Below, piece after piece: positions 27,120 to 34,961 of a stretch of 64,000 nucleotides of DNA. The DNA is from JAAYYY01 sp964579295 (GTDB lineage: Bacteria > Chloroflexota > Anaerolineae > Promineifilales > Promineifilaceae), in the NCBI GenBank assembly GCA_964579295.1, contig CAZOGK010000018.1, positions 4,514 to 68,513 of the forward strand. The letters are read 5' to 3'. Below the pieces are notes generated by a model. The model saw only the letters and a list, made by a program, of their open reading frames with translations, made no database searches and was not told the origin of the DNA. Position 1 is the first letter of the stretch. Each line of letters opens with the position of its first letter. A program made the translations under genes and the position numbers.

Positions 27120-28514
27120 ATGGCGACGACCACGCCCGCACTGCGCCGCGATCTGCTCCGCTGGCCCCTACTCGGCCGGCTGCTGCGCGCCCGCCAGGGC
27201 CGCCTCTGGCTGCAGATCACACTCGTCTTTTTGGCCGCCGTCATCATCTATGACGGCCTCACCGGCCCCCAGCTCCCGGCCGAGAACCTGGCGACTATCT
27301 CCGTCTGGCTCCACTACCGCGGCTTCGTCGTCCTGGCGCTGCTGCTTGCCGGCAACCTCTTCTGTATGGCCTGTCCCTTTGCCCTGCCGCGCAGTGCGGC
27401 GCGCCGTCTCAGCAGCGGCGGCTGGCGCTGGCCGCGCGCTCTGCGCAACAAGTGGGCGGCTATCGGCGCTTTTGTGCTGCTGCTCCTACTTTACGAGTGG
27501 CTCGACCTCTGGGCCAGCCCCTGGCTCACCGCCTGGGTCGCCGTCGCCTACTTTGTGGCCGCTTTTGTCCTGGAAGCCCTCTTCCAGGAAAGCGCCTTCT
27601 GTAAATACATCTGCCCACTCGGCACGTTCAATTTCCTCGGCTCGACCATCAGCCCGCTGCAGATCACCGTTCACAACCAGGATGTGTGCCGCACATGCCC
27701 GGGCAAAGAATGTGTCAACGGTAGCCCCGACGTGCTCGGCTGCGGCACCCTGCTTTTCCCGCCGCAGATGACCAGCAACCTCGACTGCGTCTTCTGCCTC
27801 GACTGCGCGCGCGCCTGCCCCTATAACAACGTTGCCCTCGCGCCCCGCTCGCCCCTGGCCGAGCTTGCCAACCCGGCCAGCTGGCCCCTGCGCTGGGAGC
27901 TGGGCCTGCTGGCCCTGGTCTTCGCCTTCAGCGCCGTGGGCAACGCCTTTGGCATGGTGCCCCCCTTCTATACGCTGCTCGACCGGCTGAGCGCCCTGCC
28001 GGAATGGCTCAGCCTGCTCCTCATCTTCGGCGCCATCGATTTGCTGCTTCCCGCGCTGCTCGGCCTCGCCGCCGCCCTGATCAGCCGCGCCCGTGTTGCG
28101 GGCCGCGAGCCGCTGCGCCACACTTTCGCCCGTTACGCGCCCACCAGCCTGCCGCTGGCATTTGCCGTCTGGCTGGCCCACTACGGTTTCCACTTTGCCA
28201 CCGGCGCGCTGGCCCTCATTCCGGCGGTGCACGCCTTCCTCATCGATCACGGGCTGCCCCTTGCCGGACGGCCCGACTGGACGCTCAGCGCCATCATGCC
28301 CTTTAACTGGCTGCTGCCGCTGCAGATTCTGATCGTTCTGCTTGGGCTGGCAGGCAGCTTCTATACGCTTGACCGGCGCGCTGAACGAACAGCAGCGCCG
28401 CCCGGCCGGGCGGCGCTGCTGCCGTGGGTCATCCTCTGGCTCCTCCTGGCCCTGGCTGCCGTCTATCTCTTCGCGCAGCCGATGGAGATGCGCGGCACGA
28501 CCTTTATGCCCTGA
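27120..28514 (+). CDS. FixG/NapH/RdxA-like polyferredoxin membrane protein
   Basis: This 464-residue integral membrane protein has at least six hydrophobic segments and Cys-rich loops. One is CMACPFALP (near 80), another FCKYICPLGTFNFLG (near 160), a third CRTCPGKECVNG (near 190), and the last CVFCLDCARACPYNN (near 223). The CxxCxxxCP clusters fit 4Fe-4S sites as in FixG, NapH and NosR, which pass electrons across the membrane or aid oxidase copper insertion. It begins two bases after the YtkA-like gene. The last two hydrophobic segments lie after the Fe-S region. No oxidase subunit follows. Confidence 0.88.
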   Translation: MATTTPALRRDLLRWPLLGRLLRARQGRLWLQITLVFLAAVIIYDGLTGPQLPAENLATISVWLHYRGFVVLALLLAGNLFCMACPFALPRSAARRLSSGGWRWPRALRNKWAAIGAFVLLLLLYEWLDLWASPWLTAWVAVAYFVAAFVLEALFQESAFCKYICPLGTFNFLGSTISPLQITVHNQDVCRTCPGKECVNGSPDVLGCGTLLFPPQMTSNLDCVFCLDCARACPYNNVALAPRSPLAELANPASWPLRWELGLLALVFAFSAVGNAFGMVPPFYTLLDRLSALPEWLSLLLIFGAIDLLLPALLGLAAALISRARVAGREPLRHTFARYAPTSLPLAFAVWLAHYGFHFATGALALIPAVHAFLIDHGLPLAGRPDWTLSAIMPFNWLLPLQILIVLLGLAGSFYTLDRRAERTAAPPGRAALLPWVILWLLLALAAVYLFAQPMEMRGTTFMP

Positions 28515-28520
28515 CGCGCT

Positions 28521-28640
28521 CTAGCCGCCAGGGCCGGCCGGCGCGCCGCACTCCGGGCAGAACCTGGCGTTCGTCGCCAGCGGCGCCTTGCAGTTTGGGC
28601 ACGACGCCCGGATGGTCTCGCTCCAGCTCGCCTGGGCCAA
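28521..28640 (-). CDS. Short zinc-ribbon protein (start uncertain)
   Basis: A minus-strand open frame ends with a double zinc knuckle: CPNCKAPLATNARFCPECG followed by APAGPGG and a stop at 28521-28523. This is the standard C-terminal zinc-ribbon pattern. A TTG at 28640 would give 39 residues, but the frame stays open further upstream through a second CLSC pair (near 28679) into the neighbouring MazG-like gene, without ATG or GTG. It was missed by length filters. The cysteines are convincing; the start and expression are not. Confidence 0.45.
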   Translation of the reverse strand: MAQASWSETIRASCPNCKAPLATNARFCPECGAPAGPGG

Positions 28641-28686
28641 CTTTTTGTCTTCGTCAGTTACGGGTGAACAAGAGAGGCACCCGACC

Positions 28687-29049
28687 TTAGTCCGGGGAAG
28701 CCGGCCGGCGCAGCTTCTTGTTCTGCTGGTGGCGCTCCCGGTCGCGCGTCGTCTTCTTCTCCAGGTTGCGCCGCAGCGCCTCCGTCAGGTCCACACCCGT
28801 CTGGTTCGCCAGGCAAACCAGCACAAAGAGCACGTCGGCAAACTCATCGGCCAGATCGGGCCGCTCGTCGCTCTCCTTGAAGCTCTGCTCGCCATACAGC
28901 CGGGCCATGAGGCGGGCCACTTCGCCCACCTCCTCCATCAGCACCGCCGTGTTGGTCAGCTCAGAGTAGTAGCGCACGCCCACCGTGCGCACCCAGTCGT
29001 CGACAATCGCCTGATACTGGCGGATAGAAAGCTCGCCGGTTTCTTCCAC
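28687..29049 (-). CDS. MazG-like nucleotide pyrophosphohydrolase
   Basis: This 120-residue all-helical protein has the MazG/iMazG metal-binding motif: an ExxE in VLMEEVGEVARLMA (about residues 38-50) and ExxD in DLADEFADVLFVLVCLANQTG (about 66-85). It would hydrolyse a nucleoside triphosphate to the monophosphate and pyrophosphate, sanitising the nucleotide pool. It starts with GTG. It may be cotranscribed with the zinc-ribbon ORF that follows it. Confidence 0.85.
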   Translation of the reverse strand: MEETGELSIRQYQAIVDDWVRTVGVRYYSELTNTAVLMEEVGEVARLMARLYGEQSFKESDERPDLADEFADVLFVLVCLANQTGVDLTEALRRNLEKKTTRDRERHQQNKKLRRPASPD

Positions 29050-29081
29050 GGGCTAACGTTCTGACTACACTACCGCCGCGG

Positions 29082-29636
29082 CTAGCCCGCGGCCTCGAGA
29101 CGCTGGCGGTAGCTGCGCAGCCGCAAGCCGAGGACGATCAGCAGGAAGCCAAAGAGGATGGCATAGATGCCGATGATCCAGACGACCGCGAGCAGGCCGT
29201 CGCCGGGGAAGAGGGCGATCAGCACGCCGAAGGCAATGGAGGCAAGTCCGCTCAGGATCATGAAGAACTCGCCGCGGATCTCCCGGCGCAGCTGGATGGC
29301 TGTCACAATCTGCAGGATGCCGGTCAACACGGCCCAGGCCGCCAGCATATAGAGCAGCGCCAGCGCGCTCAGGTCGGGTAAGACGACGATTGCCAGAGCT
29401 ACCAGTACGCCAAGCAGCCCCTCCAGCAAATCTACCCACCAGCGATCACGCCGGCCGCGCTCGCCAAAGGCGGCGACGATGGTAAAGACGCCGTCTACCA
29501 GCAGAAAAGCCGCCAGCAGGTAGATCAACACTCCCAAGGTGAGGCCCGGCCAGACCAGCGCCAGAATACCAAAAATCACCGCCGCCAACCCGCGCAGGGC
29601 TATCAACCACCAATATCGGCTCAGGATTGCTGCCAT
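29082..29636 (-). CDS. HdeD/DUF308-family membrane protein
   Basis: This 184-residue protein has six hydrophobic segments in three hairpin pairs (LIALRGLAAVIFGILALVWPG, LLAAFLLVDGVFTIVAAFG, ALAIVVLPDLSALALLYML and further), the DUF308 repeat seen in HdeD acid-resistance proteins. GAGGAGG lies upstream of the ATG. The family is associated with acid or membrane stress, but its mechanism is unknown. It is a single gene. Confidence 0.85.
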   Translation of the reverse strand: MAAILSRYWWLIALRGLAAVIFGILALVWPGLTLGVLIYLLAAFLLVDGVFTIVAAFGERGRRDRWWVDLLEGLLGVLVALAIVVLPDLSALALLYMLAAWAVLTGILQIVTAIQLRREIRGEFFMILSGLASIAFGVLIALFPGDGLLAVVWIIGIYAILFGFLLIVLGLRLRSYRQRLEAAG

Positions 29637-29746
29637 GATCTTATTCCTCCTCGGTTCTTACGCACCTACAAAACTCAGATAAGCCTGATTGGCTTCATCT
29701 TGAGCAATTGAGGTCAAAATCACATTAGCAGGACAGCGCCCACCTG

Positions 29747-30241
29747 CTACTCGTCTTCCTCATCATGGACGCGTTGCTTGTGCAGCCGCCCTTCCTCCCC
29801 TACCAGCTTACTCACCGGCCGCAGGAGCTGCAGCACGACGGCTGTTAACAGGGTCGTAAAGACGGCCAGAAAGTAGGCGCCCACGCCCACCGCCATCCCG
29901 ATGGCGGCCACGAGCCAGATGGTGGCCGCGGTGGTCATGCCCTTCGTCTTGTTGCGCGTTTGTAGCAGCGCGCCGGCGCCTAGAAAGCCGATGCCGCTGA
30001 CAACCTGGGCGGCAATGCGCGCCGTGTCCTGGGCGTTGCCCTTCACGGGGAAGCCTTCGATGCTGAGGATAGTAAACAGGCAGGAGCCGAGCGCGATCAA
30101 AATGTTGGTGCGGAAGCCGGCCGGCCGGCCGCGCCATTCGCGCTCGATGCCGATAATGCCGCCCAGCACCGCCGCCAGGGTGATCTGACCGGCCTGAGTC
30201 CAGTTGAAGGAGCGGAGTAAGGCGATCCACTCAGGCTCCAT
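29747..30241 (-). CDS. mgtC-like: MgtC/SapB-family membrane protein
   Basis: This 164-residue protein has four membrane segments and the MgtC/SapB signatures AAVLGGIIGIEREWRGRPAGFRTNIL and VVSGIGFLGAGALLQTRN. It lacks the extended C-terminal ACT-like domain of true MgtC. Members inhibit the F-ATPase or aid survival at low Mg2+. The ATG at 30241 is chosen because GGAGG lies five bases upstream, over the frame opening at 30280. Confidence 0.85.
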   Translation of the reverse strand: MEPEWIALLRSFNWTQAGQITLAAVLGGIIGIEREWRGRPAGFRTNILIALGSCLFTILSIEGFPVKGNAQDTARIAAQVVSGIGFLGAGALLQTRNKTKGMTTAATIWLVAAIGMAVGVGAYFLAVFTTLLTAVVLQLLRPVSKLVGEEGRLHKQRVHDEEDE

Positions 30242-30269
30242 AAACGCCTCCGCTGCAAGGGAAATAGAA

Positions 30270-30303
30270 AGGGCGCTCACCAGCCTGAGCCGGCGAGCGC
30301 CCT
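30270..30303 (-). terminator. 9-bp hairpin after copA, overlapping the mgtC leader
   Basis: AGGGCGCTC (30270-30278) pairs with 30295-30303 with a 16-nt loop. It lies 32 bp beyond the copA stop and 29 bp before the MgtC-family start, so it may serve as the operon terminator or as an attenuator of the downstream gene. A short T-rich run follows on the minus strand. Confidence 0.55.
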
Positions 30304-30334
30304 GAAGTGTGCCTCAGAAGAGCGCGTGATGCAA

Positions 30335-32800
30335 TTAGATACGCACCCGGCGCAGCCGCAACGCGTTGGCGACGACGCTGATGCTGGAGAAGGCCATGGC
30401 GCCGGCCGCCAGAATCGGGTGGAGCTGGCGCAAGAAGTCGGGCGCCCAGGCAAACGGCGCCAGGATGCCGGCGGCGATGGGAATCAGGGCGACGTTATAG
30501 CCGAATGCCCAGCCCAGATTTTCCTTGATATTGCGCATCGTCGCCCGCGACAGGAAGATAGCCTGCGACACGGTGCGCAGGTCGCCGCGCATCAGCGTCA
30601 CGTCCGCCGTCTCCATGGCTACGTCCGTGCCGGTGCCGATCGCCATACCCACGTCGGCCTGCGCCAGCGCCGGCGCGTCGTTAATGCCGTCGCCAACCAT
30701 GCCGACCACGTAGCCTTCCTGCTGCAGCTGCGCCACGTACTGCGCCTTATCGCCCGGCAGCACCTCGGCAAAGACGCGGTCGATGCCCACTTCGCGGGCA
30801 ACAGCCTGGGCCGTCGCTTCATTGTCGCCGGTCATCATCACCACGGTCAGGCCCATCTCGTGCAGCTTCTTGATGGCCTCACGCGACCCCTCTTTAATCG
30901 TATCGGCGACGCCGATCAGGGCGCTGGCCTGCCCGTCCACGGCCAGCCACATCGTCGTGCGCGCCTGCGCCTGCAGCTCGTCGGCGCGCGCCTCCAGCCC
31001 ATTCAGCATCACCTTTTCACGCGCCATCAGCCGCCGGTTGCCCAGCAGCACCCGTCGCCCCTCGACTGTCGCCGCGATGCCGTGACCGGCAATATTCTCA
31101 AAGGCCTGCGGCTCGCTCAGGGGCAGCGCCCGCTCCTGTGCCGCCCGCACAATCGCTTCACCGAGCGGGTGTTCAGAACCTCGTTCGGCGCTTGCCGCCA
31201 GCCGCAGCATCTCATCGCCACTGTTGGCTGCGCCCTGATCCCCGACGACCAGATCGGTCACCGCCGGCTCGCCGCGCGTAATGGTGCCCGTCTTGTCCAG
31301 GACAATCGCCGTCAGCCGGTGCGCCTGTTCCAGCGCCGCGCTGTTCTTAAACAGGATGCCCTTCTCCGCCCCTTTGCCCACGCCGACCATAATCGAGGTC
31401 GGCGTCGCCAGTCCCATGGCGCACGGGCAGGCGATGACCAGCACCGCCGTCAGCCGGATCAGGGCCGGCGTGAAGCCCGCACCGCTCAGCAGCCACAGGG
31501 CAAAGGTCGCCAGAGCAATGAGGATAACGGCCGGCACGAAATAGGCTGCCACCCGATCCACCAGCCGCTGGATGGGCGCGCGGCTGCCCTGCGCCTGCTC
31601 CACCAGCCGGATGATCTGCGCCAACGCCGTCTCCTTGCCCACGCGGGTCGCTTCCATGCGCAGCAGACCCTGCCGGTTAATCGTCGCCCCGATCAGCGGG
31701 TCCCCCTGCCCCTTCTCCACCGGCAGGCTCTCGCCGGTGATCATGCTCTCGTCCACGCTGGAGTGGCCGCTCACCACCACGCCATCCACTGGGATCTTCT
31801 CTCCCGGCCGGACGACGATCATATCGCCGCGCACCACGTCGGCGATAGGGATGTCCAGCTCCACGCCGTCGCGCACCACCCGCGCCGTGCGGGCGCTGAG
31901 GCCCATCAGCTTCTTGATCGCCGCGCTGGTCTGGCCCTTGGCCCGCGCTTCCAGCAGCTTGCCCAGCACGATCAGGGTGATGATCATCGCCGAGGTCTCA
32001 AAGTAGACGTGCTCGCCCAGGGCCGTGCTGCCCAGGCTCTTGGCGATGAGCACGGCCACGCTATACAGATAGGCCACGCTGCTGCCCAGCGCCACCAGCA
32101 CGTCCATGTTGGCGCTGCCGTTGCGCAGGCTCTTAATGCCACCGCGGTAGTAGTCGTAGCCGACGTAGAACTGGACCGGCGTCGCCAGCAGCAGGAAAAG
32201 CCAGTCTACCCGCAGCGCGTGCGCCCAGTGACCGAACAGCCCAAAGTCACGCCCCATGCTCAGCACGAACAGAGGCAGTGTGAAGATGACGCCCACGATG
32301 AGGCGCTTCCACTGGTGGCGGACTTCGGCCGCGCGCGCCGCCGCCTCGGCGTCCTCTAGCGGCTGGTCGCCTTCCACCTCGACCACGTCGTAGCCGGCTT
32401 TACGCACCGCCGCCGCCAGATCAGCCCGCGTCGCCGTACCGGCGGCCACGGTAACAAACGCTTTTTCAGTGGCGAGATTGACGTTCGCCTCGAGCACGCC
32501 CTCTACCCGTCGCAGCGCTCGCTCGATCGTCGCGGCGCAGTTGGCGCAGGTCATGCCGGTCAGAGCCAGCTCGGCCGTTGCCGTAGGCACGTCATAGCCG
32601 GCACGCCGGATACGGTCGATCACCTCCTGCGCGTTCTTGAGAACCGCCGGATCGTAGGTCAGCGTCACCTTTTCGCTGGCGAAGTTGACGTTCGCCTCGC
32701 TGACCCCGCCCACCTTGCGCGTGTTGCGCTCGACCGCCGCCACGCAGTTGGCGCAGGTCATGCCCGTTACCGGCAGCGTCATCTGTTTCTGTTCGCTCAT
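30335..32800 (-). CDS. copA: Copper-translocating P1B-type ATPase CopA
   Basis: This 821-residue copper exporter has two N-terminal HMA domains with GMTCANC at about residues 13-19 and 82-88, eight membrane segments and the transport motif CPC (in ACPCAMGLATPTS, near 455). The phosphorylation motif DKTGT follows near 500, and GDGINDAPALAQADVGMA near the end. It pumps Cu(I) out of the cytoplasm using ATP. It is the third gene of the csoR-copZ-copA operon, controlled by the promoter and operator at 33435-33497. Confidence 0.95.
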   Translation of the reverse strand: MSEQKQMTLPVTGMTCANCVAAVERNTRKVGGVSEANVNFASEKVTLTYDPAVLKNAQEVIDRIRRAGYDVPTATAELALTGMTCANCAATIERALRRVEGVLEANVNLATEKAFVTVAAGTATRADLAAAVRKAGYDVVEVEGDQPLEDAEAAARAAEVRHQWKRLIVGVIFTLPLFVLSMGRDFGLFGHWAHALRVDWLFLLLATPVQFYVGYDYYRGGIKSLRNGSANMDVLVALGSSVAYLYSVAVLIAKSLGSTALGEHVYFETSAMIITLIVLGKLLEARAKGQTSAAIKKLMGLSARTARVVRDGVELDIPIADVVRGDMIVVRPGEKIPVDGVVVSGHSSVDESMITGESLPVEKGQGDPLIGATINRQGLLRMEATRVGKETALAQIIRLVEQAQGSRAPIQRLVDRVAAYFVPAVILIALATFALWLLSGAGFTPALIRLTAVLVIACPCAMGLATPTSIMVGVGKGAEKGILFKNSAALEQAHRLTAIVLDKTGTITRGEPAVTDLVVGDQGAANSGDEMLRLAASAERGSEHPLGEAIVRAAQERALPLSEPQAFENIAGHGIAATVEGRRVLLGNRRLMAREKVMLNGLEARADELQAQARTTMWLAVDGQASALIGVADTIKEGSREAIKKLHEMGLTVVMMTGDNEATAQAVAREVGIDRVFAEVLPGDKAQYVAQLQQEGYVVGMVGDGINDAPALAQADVGMAIGTGTDVAMETADVTLMRGDLRTVSQAIFLSRATMRNIKENLGWAFGYNVALIPIAAGILAPFAWAPDFLRQLHPILAAGAMAFSSISVVANALRLRRVRI

Positions 32801-32865
32801 CGCTCTTCCTGCTCAGGTGACCGGCGCCTGCGCAGCGCCGGCCATCCCATTCTCTCGCGAACCGG

Positions 32866-33087
32866 CTAGCTGATCTGCAGCGGCTCGGCCGGTGGGTAGT
32901 TGATTTCTTCGAGCAGCGCCTTAATCTCTTCCCAGGATGCGGGATCATCCCAGGTGACGGTGACGCGCCGGCTGTCGATGTCCGCCTCGACGCCGGCGAC
33001 GCCGGCCAGCTCGCCGACCTCCAGCTTGATGGTGTGGGTGCAGTGACCACAGTGGATATTGGGCACGACAAATGTCTTGCTTTGCAT
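32866..33087 (-). CDS. copZ: CopZ-like copper chaperone
   Basis: This 73-residue HMA domain has the ferredoxin-like pattern and a CxxC copper site, though with His between the Cys: NIHCGHCTHTIK (residues about 10-21). It would carry Cu(I) to CopA's N-terminal domains. GAGGAA lies upstream of the ATG. The His after the first Cys and the CTHT segment are a slight deviation from the usual MxCxxC loop, and could lower affinity or favour transfer. Confidence 0.88.
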   Translation of the reverse strand: MQSKTFVVPNIHCGHCTHTIKLEVGELAGVAGVEADIDSRRVTVTWDDPASWEEIKALLEEINYPPAEPLQIS

Positions 33088-33111
33088 GGCTAACTTCCTC
33101 CTCAGATGGGC

Positions 33112-33390
33112 TTAGCGCCTGCCCGTCATGGCAAAAACGCTGGTTACTTCGCGCAGCAGTTGCTCGCGCTCGTCAGGATCGTCGCCGCGAATAGCGGCTG
33201 TGACACAGGTGTGCAGGTGGTTGTCCAGCATCATGGTGCTCACCTTATGCAGCGCCGACTGCACCGCTTCGATCTGCTGGATCACGTCGATGCAGTAGCT
33301 ATCCTCGTCGACCATGCGCTGGATACCTTTGATGTGCCCGGCGGCGCTGGCCAGCCTTCGACTGACATCACCCTTAATCTTCTCGTCCAT
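33112..33390 (-). CDS. csoR: CsoR-family copper-sensing repressor
   Basis: This 92-residue all-helical regulator of the CsoR/RcnR family has the copper triad, with Cys in SYCIDVIQQI (near 32) and His-Cys in NHLHTCVTAA (near 57-61). The helix RLASAAGHIKGIQRMVDED carries the basic DNA-contact region. Apo-CsoR blocks the promoter; Cu(I) binding releases it. The ATG at 33390 gives the expected length. It is the first gene of the copper operon and so autoregulated. Confidence 0.92.
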   Translation of the reverse strand: MDEKIKGDVSRRLASAAGHIKGIQRMVDEDSYCIDVIQQIEAVQSALHKVSTMMLDNHLHTCVTAAIRGDDPDEREQLLREVTSVFAMTGRR

Positions 33391-33434
33391 AGGCAAACCC
33401 TACCTACCTGTGAAACCTCATTTACACCGTCCCT

Positions 33435-33452
33435 ACCCCCTCCCTGGGGGGT
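33435..33452. promoter_or_regulatory. csoR: Candidate CsoR operator
   Basis: ACCCCC (33435-33440) and GGGGGT (33447-33452) flank six bases, embedded in a longer G/C tract. This resembles published CsoR operators, which have C-rich/G-rich palindromes. It lies just downstream of the -10 box of the copper promoter, in a good place to block initiation. Confidence 0.6.
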
Positions 33453-33469
33453 GGGGTCTCATATACATG

Positions 33470-33497
33470 ATTATAGCAACGACCGCCTGGTTGTCAA
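33470..33497 (-). promoter_or_regulatory. Consensus promoter of csoR-copZ-copA
   Basis: On the minus strand, TTGACA (33497-33492) and TATAAT (33475-33470) lie 16 bp apart, both 6/6 matches. It is the best sigma70 promoter seen and is located 80 bp upstream of csoR. Such strength fits an inducible operon held off by CsoR. Confidence 0.85.
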
Positions 33498-33527
33498 CCG
33501 CTCGCTCGGGTGCGGCGCTGCCGGGCG

Positions 33528-33579
33528 GGCGAGGCAAGCCGGGTAGGATCGGGCTCGCTGCTGGCCGGCTTGCCTTGCC
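33528..33579. other. Long imperfect hairpin between the par and copper operons
   Basis: AGGCAAGCCGG (33532-33542) pairs exactly with 33565-33575. The pairing extends outward to GGGC/GCCC across a G-T position, giving about 16 bp around a 22-nt loop. It lies between the ParB terminator and the copper promoter. It may be a bidirectional terminator, insulator or a remnant. Confidence 0.5.
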
Positions 33580-33654
33580 CCTACGTAGATATGCCAAAAC
33601 AGCGTCTATTTTCCGCCTGACGCGGTTCTCTGGTAAGGAATGCCACCAGATACC

Positions 33655-33677
33655 AAAAAGGCGCCAGAGCGGCGCCT
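33655..33677 (-). terminator. Intrinsic terminator of the parA-parB unit
   Basis: AGGCGCC (33659-33665) and GGCGCCT (33671-33677) form a 7-bp stem around AGAGC. The A-run at 33655-33659 gives a U-tract on the minus strand. It lies 46 bp beyond the parB stop. Confidence 0.75.
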
Positions 33678-33722
33678 ATGGGCAAAATCTTCGCGCTGAG
33701 AAGTGCTCCCGGGCCCGGCGCG

Positions 33723-34961
33723 CTACGATGGGCGGTTGCCCGCCGCGCGCTGCTCTTCTGCCCGGTAGTCATCGACGCGGCGCAGCAGCTCGTCCAGCTG
33801 ATCGCGCAGCGCCACCATATCGTCCACGACATCGCCATAACCGCTGTCCAGCGCCAGGTCGCGCGCCAGCAGGACCATCTCCGCGCGCGGCAGCCGGTGC
33901 AGGAAGCGCACCGCGCCGCGCACGCGGCGGCGGAAGCGCCGCGTCTGCGCCTCCTGGTCGACGGCCGCCGCCGCCCGCTGCACTGCTGGCCCGGCTGCGA
34001 CCAGCTCCTGCTGCTGCAGCAGCCGCTCGACCAGCTCGTCCACGCCACGAGTTATCGCCCGCCGTGGCCCCTCCCCCTCTGCGTTCTCCTGCTGCCAGGC
34101 AATGAGCTGCTGCAGGGCGGCCAGCTGCAGCGCCGGCTCGTCGCGCAGCTTCTGCACGATGGGCCGGATGGTCGTTTCCGCCAGCCCGTGCTGCTCGACC
34201 AGGGCCTGCGCCTCCGGGCTGAGCGAGAGCACCTGAGTGAGGAAGATGCGGTAACGGTTGCTGATGCCCATCTCTTCGGCCACGCGCGTCCAGGGCACGA
34301 GGCCCGCCAGCGGTGAACTATCGTTCACCTCGGCTTCTTCGGCGTCGGGTGAACTATCGTTCACCTCCGCCAGCGGTAGACCCGATAATTCATAACGCAG
34401 CGCCCACAGGCCGCGCGCCTTCTCCACCGCGTTGATATCCTCGCGCATGAGGTTCTCGATGAGCTGGTGGGCGCGCACGCTGATCCCTTCGTCCACAACG
34501 GTGGCCGCGATCTCCGTCGCCGGCAGCGTTGTATCGCCGCCGCCCACACTGCGTCCTGTCTCGGCCAGCAGCAGGTGGGCCCAGTAGCGGCGCTCGCCGG
34601 TGACGACGAAATAGTCGGTGTTCGGCGGCGCCGTCTCGTCCGCCCGCGGCCGGCGCACCGTAATCGGGTTGATCAGCCCGTGGCGGGCAATGCTCTCCGC
34701 CAGCTGCCGCAGCGCCTGCAGCGATGGCGCGTCCGCCTCGCTCGCCAGCCAGCGGGCGATGACCTCCGCCGGCGTGAGCTCGCCCGCCGCCACTGCGGCG
34801 GCCAGCGCCGCCGGCAGCAGGCGACGCGGCTGGCCGGGGTCGGGGCGGATAGCGGACAGCGGCAGGCGCGCCGACCCCGCTGCCTCCGGCTGCTCCTCCT
34901 GCGCGTAGGGGTCAATGCCGCGGAATAGGGTGCTGCTCAGCCCGGTCTTTTTCTTAGCCAC
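33723..34961 (-). CDS. parB: ParB/Spo0J-type partition protein
   Basis: This 412-residue protein carries ParB landmarks: LPLSAIRPDPGQPRRL at the start, SIARHGLINPITVRRP (about residue 90-105), the CTPase-type GERRYWAHLLL, and IENLMREDINAVEKARGLWAL before the DNA-binding helices. The C-terminal third is helical. It binds parS sites, loads onto DNA and stimulates ParA. The GTG at 34961 overlaps the parA stop (GTGGCTAA). Unusually, two identical EVNDSSP peptides, encoded by perfect palindromes (34312-34365), lie between the ParB/Sulfiredoxin core and the helix-turn-helix region. Confidence 0.88.
   Translation of the reverse strand: MAKKKTGLSSTLFRGIDPYAQEEQPEAAGSARLPLSAIRPDPGQPRRLLPAALAAAVAAGELTPAEVIARWLASEADAPSLQALRQLAESIARHGLINPITVRRPRADETAPPNTDYFVVTGERRYWAHLLLAETGRSVGGGDTTLPATEIAATVVDEGISVRAHQLIENLMREDINAVEKARGLWALRYELSGLPLAEVNDSSPDAEEAEVNDSSPLAGLVPWTRVAEEMGISNRYRIFLTQVLSLSPEAQALVEQHGLAETTIRPIVQKLRDEPALQLAALQQLIAWQQENAEGEGPRRAITRGVDELVERLLQQQELVAAGPAVQRAAAAVDQEAQTRRFRRRVRGAVRFLHRLPRAEMVLLARDLALDSGYGDVVDDMVALRDQLDELLRRVDDYRAEEQRAAGNRPS
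34312..34365. repeat. Two identical palindromes inside parB (parS candidate)
   Basis: The sequence GGTGAACTATCGTTCACC occurs at 34312-34329 and again, unchanged, at 34348-34365, exactly 36 bp apart. Each has perfect 7-bp arms around TATC. The direct repeat CGCCAGCGGT flanks the pair on both sides. Each copy codes EVNDSSP in parB. A parS-like role is inferred from the location; it does not match the usual TGTTTCACGTGAAACA sequence. Confidence 0.6.

Noticed and set aside
30326..32359. 677-codon plus-strand frame opposite copA
   Set aside because: It is His/Arg/Gln-rich antisense shadow of a well-supported P-type ATPase gene.
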